DNA from: a virus
Virus record (IMG/VR): IMGVR_UViG_3300043409_001419
Location: 1 to 22,197 of that record
DNA: 22,197 nucleotides
Strand: one strand, 5' to 3'
Shown: piece by piece, positions 15,101-22,197 of the stretch
Layout of the letters: every line of letters starts with the position of its first letter
Numbering within the stretch: position 1 is the first letter of the stretch
Position numbers and translations under genes: made by a program
The notes under the pieces: model-generated
The model's database searches: none
What the model saw: the letters and a program-made list of their open reading frames with translations, nothing else
Told to the model about the DNA's origin: nothing

Positions 15101-18100
15101 TGTTACAGCGGCACTAACAGCGAAATTTCCTGTTGCATCTTCGATGTATAATTTATTATCAACTTGAAATCTCAATGTAGCCGTTGAAGAACCAGATGTT
15201 ATGATTGCACTATTAGCAAAAATTACCTGAGAATTAGAGATATATATCGTCTGATCTTTGGATACTCCAGCAGTAGTAACATTTGTTCTTACAATGTTAG
15301 AACTGTTTGCTGAGTTATAAAACATTTCAATATTGTCCATCTTGAATGGTGGACGTGCTTCACCCATTTTATTGTCAATTGCAATTTTGTAATCAGAATC
15401 GTGCACATTACCCACATTGTGACCTGTAAATGAATCTACCAATATTCCGTTTTTAAACCTATCTCTGCCAGATGAATCTGCAATCAATAAATCTTTTGCG
15501 TCTTTTTCTAATAAATTTAATGCAGTATAATATTCTATATTGTCAACTCTATCTCGTATAGCTGCAATATTTTTCATCGTAAATCGTTCGTTCTTGATTG
15601 GAAGAACAACACACGATAAATCTTGTCGAGAATTTCTTCTTGCAGTTTCTTGAGTCAACGATGGATATGGTGCAACTGAAACAGTTGCCATATGCATCAC
15701 ACCTTCTGGAAGAGGTGGCGTTACTGGAAATAGAGAAGATGAACCTTTCACGACTGAAAATATTCCTTCTTTTGCCAATACGATTGCGTCTTTGCGTTTC
15801 AAATAATAATCATAATCTGCTGTGAAACTAGAAGCAACAACAGGAAAATGAAGACCTCCAGATGGCTCAACAAACGCAGTAGATCTTGCTGGATTGGTAG
15901 AAATATTCGTAAGGGATGTGACTGAATTTGCTGTATCTGTTATTCGTGGTCGAGTATCTATAGAGTCTCTCAAGTCATATTTAAGACCGTCGACAGGAGA
16001 AACAAATACAGGAATTTGATATGTGAATATTTTTGTTGTGTCAGTTCCAGCAGTAGTATCGTTGACAGGATAGGAATCTACAGAAAAATATCCAACACCA
16101 GATGCGGTGCTGTGTGTAAAGTGATCTAACGCAACCAAGAACCTATCATTGGCTGCAATAGATAATCCGCTTGTAGATTTTTTTACAAGACTTGCATGAT
16201 CATACATATTATCCAACATTCCAGTATCTAATTTGAAATGTGAAGTTACATCCGTTCCTTCTGTAAGTGATGCAAATCTGGCACCAGATTTTTGACGAAC
16301 TGAAACTAATTTAAATCCATCTGATAATCCTATTGGCCATGGTCCTGATGTATTACCTACATAACCTCCACCAGTGCCACAACGAAGTTCGACGAGTCGA
16401 CTTCTGTTGATCGTTTTTGCTGCTTCTTGTCCAGCAGTTTTGTTCAATTTACAAATAACTGTAGCATTGAATGCTCCACCCGCTCCCAAAGTTCCTTCAC
16501 CCAAATTAAACAATGCAGTTGTTGTTGAGTTGATATTAATAGATCTATCCGAACTCCTACCAGTACCTCCCATATCTATAACTTGACCCGCTTGAAATCT
16601 TTTATGGAATGTACCGGTCCTTGACGCAACAGCCTGTTGTTCTAAAACTAAGGCAGTGTTATTTGTAACTTCTTTTACAGAAAATTTATCCGTATTCAGC
16701 ACTGCAATAATATCACCAGGATTTACTTGAGTTAAAAATGCTGTGCCAGATCCTGTAACAGCGGCACTACCGCTTGTAATTGTAACTGTTCCCGTTAAAT
16801 TGGATGTATTTGAAGAACCGCGCGAAACTAGATAGAAATTAGTTCTTGTTACAGCATCGCTTAAAACACCGCTTCCGGAAAAAGTTTCAGAAGCAAGACC
16901 TGTATCAACCGTAAATTGACTAGTGGCTCCAATAGATACATCAAAAGATCTATAAAATTCGAAATTAGTGTCTACCGCAGAAGAAGTATCTCTTATTGTT
17001 TTAACTGCTTTTGCGGGTATACGATATACTGCATAATCAAATGATGGATCAGTTGTATTTGCATTTAATCCATTAGCACCAGAGATATCTGCCTTTCCTG
17101 TTGGAAGAGCAGAATTAGCACCCAGGCCACCTCCATTAAAACAAATGGATTTTACGGCTGTGAATGCGCCATTGGCATTCATTTTGATATCCGATAAATA
17201 TAATTTATAGACGGCAGCGGCAGTTCCTGGAGTCCCTGTATAATGCTTAATTGCGCGAACTCTTGCAGTACCAATTGGGCTGCCAGGTAGATTTGTTATA
17301 GAATAGTTTGCCGATGGTATGGTGTTTGACCACGCATTACGTAAGGACACAAGACCTTGTGCATTCACATCCCATTTTCCAACAACATTATAAACATAAA
17401 CGAAATTGCCATAATCTGCAAGAATTGTTCCCGCATTCACACGATTAATATCCGTTGCTTTATTTATTTCAACATGCGATGTAGAAATGGTTTCAATGTC
17501 GTATCCTTTTACATACGCTTTTCCTGGTTCTATATCTAAGACTAAAAGACTTGAATTTCCACCCAATCCAGATACATATACACCTTGATTATTTGCAGTA
17601 TTAAGATGTTCTCGTAATCTAGTGCTCAATCCACGAACAATATAGTCTCCAGACTCATCATTCGTTCTTTCAGCAATGTAATCTTTTAGAATATTATATT
17701 GACTTTTTCCAGAATCGTTCTTTTGAATAAATCCATTTTTAATTTCTATCAACTGCACAAAATTATTCGATGACGCTGTAGTTAATTCCGTCTTTGCTAA
17801 AGTTGCTACGATTTTAAATCTAGCAGCGCCTGGAGCCGCATAATTATATGCACCACTTGCTGGATCTAAAAGACTTGAGTCATTAGTTTCAGTTATAATT
17901 GATTCTGTTATTGTATATCCGACTTTATACGAAACATTCGAAGAATATTTATCTAAGATTAATGTTTGTTTTGGTACATTAATGAAATGATCTTTTGCAA
18001 AAATAATTCCAGATTGCAATGTTATTCTACTTCCTGTTCCGCCGGCAGAAGCAGAAATCAAGTTTGCTGTTAATCCACCCGAAGCTGTAATCACTTCACC

Positions 18101-18553
18101 ATTTGCTATGAATTTAGTTCCGTTGGTGTTTGAACTAATGTATTTTACAAATAATGTTTTAAAATCTGGAGTATTTGCTTCAGCACCTACCGAAGTATCG
18201 ATAACCGTCGCTTGAATTTTATTTGTTGATCCAGTTATAGTTTTTCCCAAAAATGCTGCAGCATTTACTGACTGACCAGTAGATGAATTGTCTCGTAATT
18301 TTAAATATTCAATGTCTTGTTCATACGATGCTTGGCATCCGCGAACTATCGAACCTTCTTTAAATATATTTTCTGCAAAACGATCTATCTGATTTTGTAT
18401 TATAGACTGCATCTGTGTCAATTCACGAGCTTGTACCGCAAGACCCGGTCTAAAAAGAATACGATGAAAATTTTTCGTTTCATCAAAATCATCATAATAC
18501 GGAGATACGTTTAGATTTGTTGAGATGCTTACAGTATTAGCAACGGTGGCCAT
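12149..18553 (-). CDS. Giant tail/baseplate protein, DUF4815-like (gp10 position)
   Basis: A 2134-residue virion protein. The N-terminal region (about 12-340) has the DUF4815 pattern: NVSPYYDDFDETKNFHRILF, then VQARELTQMQSIIQNQIDRF and FKEGSIVRG. The middle carries a segment common to cyanophage giant tail proteins (VNIQPFMRSRVVRIYASGMK, then FFDGTNV). Seven consecutive prolines (1478-1484) with an acidic Asn/Asp-rich linker follow. Then comes QSFFVDSYRSSKVISTGMFV with VDLFFATKDPIYPITVELR, also typical. The C-terminal 500 residues are beta-rich repeats. The place directly after gp8 is that of T4 baseplate wedge gp10, and I infer a wedge/peripheral-fibre role. Shine-Dalgarno AAGGA; 10 bases after gp8. 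Confidence 0.88.
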   Translation of the reverse strand: MATVANTVSISTNLNVSPYYDDFDETKNFHRILFRPGLAVQARELTQMQSIIQNQIDRFAENIFKEGSIVRGCQASYEQDIEYLKLRDNSSTGQSVNAAAFLGKTITGSTNKIQATVIDTSVGAEANTPDFKTLFVKYISSNTNGTKFIANGEVITASGGLTANLISASAGGTGSRITLQSGIIFAKDHFINVPKQTLILDKYSSNVSYKVGYTITESIITETNDSSLLDPASGAYNYAAPGAARFKIVATLAKTELTTASSNNFVQLIEIKNGFIQKNDSGKSQYNILKDYIAERTNDESGDYIVRGLSTRLREHLNTANNQGVYVSGLGGNSSLLVLDIEPGKAYVKGYDIETISTSHVEINKATDINRVNAGTILADYGNFVYVYNVVGKWDVNAQGLVSLRNAWSNTIPSANYSITNLPGSPIGTARVRAIKHYTGTPGTAAAVYKLYLSDIKMNANGAFTAVKSICFNGGGLGANSALPTGKADISGANGLNANTTDPSFDYAVYRIPAKAVKTIRDTSSAVDTNFEFYRSFDVSIGATSQFTVDTGLASETFSGSGVLSDAVTRTNFYLVSRGSSNTSNLTGTVTITSGSAAVTGSGTAFLTQVNPGDIIAVLNTDKFSVKEVTNNTALVLEQQAVASRTGTFHKRFQAGQVIDMGGTGRSSDRSININSTTTALFNLGEGTLGAGGAFNATVICKLNKTAGQEAAKTINRSRLVELRCGTGGGYVGNTSGPWPIGLSDGFKLVSVRQKSGARFASLTEGTDVTSHFKLDTGMLDNMYDHASLVKKSTSGLSIAANDRFLVALDHFTHSTASGVGYFSVDSYPVNDTTAGTDTTKIFTYQIPVFVSPVDGLKYDLRDSIDTRPRITDTANSVTSLTNISTNPARSTAFVEPSGGLHFPVVASSFTADYDYYLKRKDAIVLAKEGIFSVVKGSSSLFPVTPPLPEGVMHMATVSVAPYPSLTQETARRNSRQDLSCVVLPIKNERFTMKNIAAIRDRVDNIEYYTALNLLEKDAKDLLIADSSGRDRFKNGILVDSFTGHNVGNVHDSDYKIAIDNKMGEARPPFKMDNIEMFYNSANSSNIVRTNVTTAGVSKDQTIYISNSQVIFANSAIITSGSSTATLRFQVDNKLYIEDATGNFAVSAAVTTASPSRSATIIAVDTTTAGDLITLPYSHEIISQQKYSTTTRNLAGLFYSFIGRMSLTPDNDYWVDTVNRPDVTINFDLNTDAWLYVANSWGTDWDNWKKTITGYTDLGNTDRNLGESRAVAEDGGTDIIQSYVTENTTLISESNTRDGIKTIMTPTTTTQTIGGLVKDVNIQPFMRSRVVRIYASGMKSNTKLYSFFDGTNVSAYITPTNSAYANTGNEGSSLISDSSGNVYGEFRIPNDPSLRFRTGNKKFRVTDNPTNASGIGLTVTSAETTYTAEGLTTGMQTTHVSTRQPQISQVGVSEQFGSSSTSTQVVGSGTRLTGHESPPPPPPPVTPAQPIITGGDDDGPSNSNQDDPIGQSFFVDSYRSSKVISTGMFVTKVDLFFATKDPIYPITVELRLLDAGGGFSGDIPPFARVTLQASEINVSDDGSKPTPFYFPSPVYLLDKKEYGFKIIPGGLNPNTTAWTARIGENDILTGARVSSQPAVGMLFASGNDKTFSAVQEEDVKYTLYQANFDTTATGTVVFKNEDRDYMSIANVSAGFTRAGESVHGETILRGTFANTKTLSVANNTTFAQGFVSGATGIVSSFAAGQVRVKLVSTSAKFKGGERIRIRTNNSTTGGIVGNSTGAIVSTVTPTGRVAYYDAITASNTFLHLSNTSYINSGPVPVTAGGFSNNRMFTPGTFISGQANGYFARILSLNNLKVDVMQFTKDYLRPSNTTVTFTGAFAKSTSTKDTSFIAINTNDSTEFPASRFVLSRSVESNTSASSSGMNAARSFEIKGVITSTNRLASPVLDVRRVSTTTIENLINSNTAIGSSEDYVKFGGDAKTRYITRKVTLADGQDAEDILVYLSAYKPATADIYVYYKILHREDSDTFLDARWIKMTQNTASTIISDAENTGDFKEFIYNIPNYPLNPAKITRSSVVVNLSGANNSTGVIEYRNSAGGRFSGYKYLAIKIVMVNSVSVKPPRITDLRVICLQK
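12237..12244 (-). promoter_or_regulatory. Probable late promoter (TATAAATA) for the 72-residue gene and fibre
   Basis: TATAAATA on the minus strand inside the 3' end of the giant tail gene, about 73 bases before the ATG at 12164. The distance resembles that of the next promoter downstream. Confidence 0.45.
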
Positions 18554-18563
18554 TTATTATTCC

Positions 18564-20135
18564 TTAAAAACTTAATATTATTTTGATATCTTCAATTTGA
18601 TCAGACGCGCGAGTGATTGGAACTCTATTTTCATTATATATAATCACCCCAGTATATTCTTTTAATGCTGGTCTTGTATATGATACCACTGTAGCAGTAA
18701 ATCCAGAAGTGACACCAGTTAAAATTTCTCCCGGCACAAAAGATCCTCCAGTATTACTAGTCACAAGTCTGATTAATTTCAATGTTCCTTGCGTTCTTGC
18801 ACTATTCGTATTTGCAAAATATATTAACTTACCGCTTGCACCACTTGTTCCTCCGCGAATTCTTTCATCAGTTGTAAAGTCTCCAGAAACTGCATTAACT
18901 TGAATTCGATGAGTCTGATCGATAGTAGACGTATTTGCTGCAAAACCATTTCTCAGTAAAGGATCGCGAATAATTCCAATTGTTCTGATATCATTATTAG
19001 TGGGAAGCGTGTTTGATTCTGCTCCTTGTAATTGTGTATTCATCATTATATATTTGCCAAATAATTCATTTACTGGATTGGATCCATGACCACCATATGG
19101 CGATATAATTGGAATCGCAGTTGCTCCAGAACCACTATTTGCGCTAATGGTAACATTGGCGGTTGAATAATTTTGACCTACACCAATAATCGAAATAGTT
19201 CTTACTTGACCACCTTGAGTATTTGAAACCCACGCAGTTGCTCTCTTTGCGCTTGTTGAACCACTATCACCGGATATCGTAACAGTCGGACTTATAACAT
19301 ATATCGATGACGTATTTGGTGTAACAGTAAACGGTGATTCTAATGTAAGAGTTCTTGAAGTTCCGACATAATTTATAATTTTTCGAATTGATCCTCTCAG
19401 ACCAGATCCTAATCCAGAAGTAATCATTATAGATGATCCATTATAGATATCATCTGTTGCTACTGCATTGCTTTTGAGAACAACAACTGTTGTATTTGTT
19501 ATGGACGAAAATGAGTTCGAAGTTGTTAGATATCCACTACCGTTAGAAGTGATATTTATATTATTTATAGAACCATTTGCGGCTGCTTGTTGAACTATCC
19601 ATTGCGCGCTAGAATCATTTGCAGAAATATTCTTGACTGGAATAAAATTATTGGTTAGAAATTTATTTTTCTCACCTGCAGATATCGTATATAAAAACTT
19701 CCAACGATAATGATCCGTTGTTGAAATAATAGAGGAACTTGTTCCCGTAGGAACTACAGTAGATTGACCACCTCTATTATTATCGATGCATTTATATACA
19801 TTATCTTGAGTAGTCATCACATAAAATGGCGAACCACTCAGAGAAGCATTATTCGACGTGTATTGGGTATAAACTGTATTCGCAGTCCAATTATAACGGG
19901 GAACACAATGCGTTACATCAGAAACTTGAATTCGTTTAAGCCCAATAATATCTCGCCAAAAATCATAATATGTAGAATCATAAGAATCTACAGGCGTTGG
20001 TGGCACCGCATCATTCGCATAAGCATAACTTTTACCTGCAAACAAATAATATATGTTCGGATTAGTTTCCGAAAATGATTCAAGAAATTGTATTGCATTA
20101 TGTATGCGAAAGTGCGATGTTACCAGTGAAGCCAT
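18564..20135 (-). CDS. 8: Baseplate wedge subunit gp8
   Basis: Part of the baseplate wedge (gp7-gp8-gp10-gp53 complex in T4). The N-terminal 190 residues align by eye with T4 gp8: LVTSHFRIHNAIQFLESF, a YDFWRDIIGLKRIQVSDV segment, then THCVPRYNW, NVYKCIDNN and HYRWKFLYTIS match the spacing of the T4 protein. The C-terminal part (about 190-523) is a longer beta-rich extension with Ser/Asn/Thr-rich stretches; T4 gp8 has 334 residues. It lies 6 bases after the 201-residue gene and 10 bases before the giant tail gene, so the three form one operon. The ribosome-binding site is weak. Confidence 0.88.
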   Translation of the reverse strand: MASLVTSHFRIHNAIQFLESFSETNPNIYYLFAGKSYAYANDAVPPTPVDSYDSTYYDFWRDIIGLKRIQVSDVTHCVPRYNWTANTVYTQYTSNNASLSGSPFYVMTTQDNVYKCIDNNRGGQSTVVPTGTSSSIISTTDHYRWKFLYTISAGEKNKFLTNNFIPVKNISANDSSAQWIVQQAAANGSINNINITSNGSGYLTTSNSFSSITNTTVVVLKSNAVATDDIYNGSSIMITSGLGSGLRGSIRKIINYVGTSRTLTLESPFTVTPNTSSIYVISPTVTISGDSGSTSAKRATAWVSNTQGGQVRTISIIGVGQNYSTANVTISANSGSGATAIPIISPYGGHGSNPVNELFGKYIMMNTQLQGAESNTLPTNNDIRTIGIIRDPLLRNGFAANTSTIDQTHRIQVNAVSGDFTTDERIRGGTSGASGKLIYFANTNSARTQGTLKLIRLVTSNTGGSFVPGEILTGVTSGFTATVVSYTRPALKEYTGVIIYNENRVPITRASDQIEDIKIILSF

Positions 20136-20141
20136 TTAAAA

Positions 20142-20747
20142 TTATCCGCTAAGAACTGTTGTATACGATACGTTCAATGTATCACCATTCGATACAACTT
20201 TATCTCCCGCAGAAAAAAGACCAGCGGAATATAGAGTTCCAGTTGTTGGACCGACACCAGCATTACTCTTGTTTGGATTTGAAGTTAAGAACGCCCCCTT
20301 AACGGTTCCGGATGTTGTAATAGAAAATACAGCAGCATTAGATGAAGCAATTGCTTTGCTTGCAGCAGTCGCAAATGTAACCTGACGAAGCGAAGTCTGA
20401 CTAAAATTCGGAGCATTATTACTATTGGCGTATCCCCAATTACTATGGCTTGCTTGAGTATCTGTATTAGCAACTGTTGCATAGTTATTAGCGCCTTTTA
20501 ATGAACTAATCAGACCAATATACCATGAGGTCACTTGTGTGACGGATTTAAACTGAACTCCAAGCATGTGATTACGGCCCGTGTCAGTTACGACGTTTTT
20601 GATATAATCTGACCACTTTAGATTACCATCTTTGTCATAACATTCAGTTATATAATATCCAGCGGGAGATACAGCTTCCAATGATCCGGCTCCACGAGTT
20701 ACCGTCGCGCTGCATGAATCTTTTGAGATTGTCATTTCTGTTGACAT
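20142..20747 (-). CDS. Probable virion/tail protein, 201 residues
   Basis: A 201-residue, Ser/Thr/Asn/Ala-rich, beta-type protein. The segment IKNVVTDTGRNHMLGVQFKS followed by SWYIGLI is seen in small structural proteins of many tailed phages (N-V-V-T-x-x-G then W-Y-x-G-L-I). They are often annotated as tail fibre or minor virion proteins; the role here is uncertain. A good Shine-Dalgarno (AAAGGAAAA) lies 5 bases before the ATG, and a late TATAAATA promoter 44 bases upstream, so it heads the transcript running into gp8 and the giant tail gene. It stands where T4 has gp7, but shows no likeness to it. Confidence 0.82.
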   Translation of the reverse strand: MSTEMTISKDSCSATVTRGAGSLEAVSPAGYYITECYDKDGNLKWSDYIKNVVTDTGRNHMLGVQFKSVTQVTSWYIGLISSLKGANNYATVANTDTQASHSNWGYANSNNAPNFSQTSLRQVTFATAASKAIASSNAAVFSITTSGTVKGAFLTSNPNKSNAGVGPTTGTLYSAGLFSAGDKVVSNGDTLNVSYTTVLSG

Positions 20748-20790
20748 AATTTTTCCTTTATTTATGATGAGATGATGAATTACTACTGGC

Positions 20791-20798
20791 TATTTATA
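20791..20798 (-). promoter_or_regulatory. T4-type late promoter (TATAAATA) for the gp8 operon
   Basis: TATAAATA on the minus strand in the 68-base gap after the repeat protein. A second late-like CATAAATA overlaps the leader at 20759-20766. Confidence 0.75.
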
Positions 20799-20815
20799 CG
20801 CTATATTTCATATAT

Positions 20816-22197
20816 TTATGTTACCCAATACATTCGTGCATTTGCAGTCGTTGGTGTGTAATCTGACGTTAGAGTCAAGAAGTTATTAGAGTAGATCGTT
20901 GAGACTGTGTATAGATTTGTATTTGAGGTGAATGTGGCGGCCGCTGGTATGATTCTGACAGTCGTTGTAGATACAATCGATCCATTTCCAAAGTTTCCAT
21001 TTGCTTGGCGATCCAGATTCCGTCCGATATCTGGTGATGTTACAAGAACGAGTCTTGGAATTCCATCCAAATCGGTCATCGTTTGAATTTGAACAGCTTT
21101 AAATACATTCACCGTATCCTTGCTAAATGTAGATATCTGCGTATTACCATATACAACTCTCACAAATCCTGTAGGTTGTCCAGTGGTTGTTGAGAGGTTA
21201 AATACCACAGCAGTTTGCAGATCAACTGGCGTTCCGGAAGTTTCTAATATTGCAGCAGGACCAGTATACACAGCAGTTTCCCGATCAACTGGCGTTCCGG
21301 AAGTTTCTAATATTGCAGCAGGACCAGTATACACAGCAGTTTCTAGATCAGCTGGTGTAGAAGTTTCAGAAACTGATGCTAATGAATTCCACCGAGCTGT
21401 TTCTAGATCAGCTGGTGTAGAAGTTTCTGTAACTGATGCTAATGAATTCCACTGAGCTGTTTCTAGATCAGCTGGCGTTCCACCGTATTCATATACGTTA
21501 ACCTCTTTTGTTATAGTAGCAGTTTCCCGATCAGCAGGAGTTACACCAGATTCTAGAACAGCAACAGATGTAATTGCGCCAGCAGGTTCTAGATCAGCTG
21601 GTGTAGAAGTTTCAGAAACTGATGCTAATGAATTCCACCGAGCTGTTTCTAGATCAGCTGGTGTAGAAGTTTCTGTAACTGCTGGAGTTCCAGAATACAC
21701 AGCAGTTTCCCGATCAGCAGGAGTTACACCAGATTCTACAACAGCGGCAGGTCCAGTATACACAGCAGTTTCCCGATCAGCAGGAGTTACACCAGATTCT
21801 ACAACAGCGGCAGGTCCAGTATACACAGCAGTTTCTAGATCAGCTGGTGTAGAAGTTTCAGAAACTGATGCTAATGAATTCCACCGAGCTGTTTCTAGAT
21901 CAGCTGGTGTAGAAGTTTCTGTAACTGCTGGAGTTCCAGAATACACAGCAGTTTCCCGATCAGCAGGAGTTACACCAGATTCTACAACAGCGGCAGGTCC
22001 AGTATACACAGCAGTTTCCCGATCAGCAGGAGTTACACCAGATTCTACAACAGCGGCAGGTCCAGTATACACAGCAGTTTCTAGATCAGCTGGTGTAGAA
22101 GTTTCATACAGATTAACTTCTTTTGTTACACGTTGGCTGGAGATATCGGTAACAGTTCCAGCAGTTTCAAAAACAGACGCAGATGTTATGACTCCAC
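20816..22197 (-). CDS. Repeat-built virion protein (C-terminal part, runs off right edge)
   Basis: The frame stays open to the right edge, so this is the C-terminal 460 or so residues of a longer protein. A GTG at 22072 lies inside a repeat and is not the likely start. It consists of 20-21-residue repeats built on the core TPADLETA or TPADRETA, each followed by a variable strand (VYTGPAAVVESG, RWNSLASVSETS, TITKEVNVYEYGG). The last 130 residues or so are non-repetitive (TTTGQPTGFVRVVYGNTQIS onward) and end in MYWVT. The repeats suggest a beta-stranded stalk capped by a globular end, as in a tail fibre or whisker. The position before gp8 suggests a baseplate- or tail-linked structure. I know no named family for it. 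Confidence 0.8.
   Translation of the reverse strand, partial: GVITSASVFETAGTVTDISSQRVTKEVNLYETSTPADLETAVYTGPAAVVESGVTPADRETAVYTGPAAVVESGVTPADRETAVYSGTPAVTETSTPADLETARWNSLASVSETSTPADLETAVYTGPAAVVESGVTPADRETAVYTGPAAVVESGVTPADRETAVYSGTPAVTETSTPADLETARWNSLASVSETSTPADLEPAGAITSVAVLESGVTPADRETATITKEVNVYEYGGTPADLETAQWNSLASVTETSTPADLETARWNSLASVSETSTPADLETAVYTGPAAILETSGTPVDRETAVYTGPAAILETSGTPVDLQTAVVFNLSTTTGQPTGFVRVVYGNTQISTFSKDTVNVFKAVQIQTMTDLDGIPRLVLVTSPDIGRNLDRQANGNFGNGSIVSTTTVRIIPAAATFTSNTNLYTVSTIYSNNFLTLTSDYTPTTANARMYWVT
21205..22105 (-). repeat. Nested tandem repeats (60/63 bp, with a 246-bp higher-order unit)
   Basis: Basic units of 60 or 63 bases (20 or 21 residues). Four of them form a 246-base (82-residue) block present as two adjacent copies, 21589-21834 and 21835-22080, which I read as identical base for base. 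A third copy starts at 22081 and diverges after about 26 bases. A separate pair of 63-base copies lies at 21220-21345. Confidence 0.92.

Noticed and set aside
19553-19569. Two minus-strand TATAAATA sequences, 9 bases apart, inside gp8.
   Set aside because: They encode the Asn-Ile run of gp8 and are about 1 kb from the next start codon. Chance in A+T-rich codons is the simpler reading.
22072-22072. GTG as the start of the right-edge repeat protein.
   Set aside because: The frame continues open to 22197 with more of the same repeat, so the true start lies outside the window.

Overview
This window looks like part of the late (virion) region of a T4-type contractile-tailed phage from an aquatic environment. 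Read leftward on the minus strand, the recognisable genes follow the T4 virion order: gp8, a giant protein in the gp10 position, an accessory stretch, then gp13, gp14, gp15, gp16 and gp17. The style is that of marine T4-like phages of cyanobacteria or SAR11-type hosts: a DUF4815-type giant tail protein, Gly-rich and repeat-built fibres, 2-oxoglutarate oxygenases among the tail genes, and an A+T-rich sequence. The host itself cannot be read from the DNA. No tRNA, integrase, transposase or CRISPR array was seen. No gene-free stretch exceeds about 70 bases.

Right part (22197 to about 10440, all minus strand): a repeat-built virion protein that enters from beyond the right edge; a 201-residue virion-type protein; gp8 (baseplate wedge); a 2134-residue DUF4815-like tail/baseplate protein; a 72-residue coiled-coil protein; and a 490-residue fibre built on 33-residue repeats.

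Middle (about 10430 to 4230): an accessory island where T4 carries gp11, gp12 and wac. On the minus strand it holds a small protein, a collagen-like Gly-rich adhesin, a protein of the DUF6065 sort, a prolyl-hydroxylase-type 2OG-Fe(II) oxygenase, a coiled-coil protein, an unknown 128-residue protein and a second, different 2OG-Fe(II) oxygenase. Embedded in it, and alone on the plus strand, are two translationally coupled PP-loop ATPases (5379-7312). They are driven from a palindromic pair of divergent TATAAATA late promoters. This PP-loop/oxygenase/adhesin cluster is the best candidate for an undescribed modification system.

Left part (4193 to 1): the neck and packaging block gp13, gp14, gp15, gp16 and the N-terminal 393 residues of gp17, which runs off the left edge. 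A textbook sigma70 promoter lies between gp16 and gp17 and points rightward, antisense to the late genes.

T4-type late promoters (TATAAATA) lie shortly upstream of several genes, consistent with sigma55/gp55-type late transcription. Many genes are joined by ATGA overlaps or gaps of a few bases, so the strand is probably read as a few long late operons.
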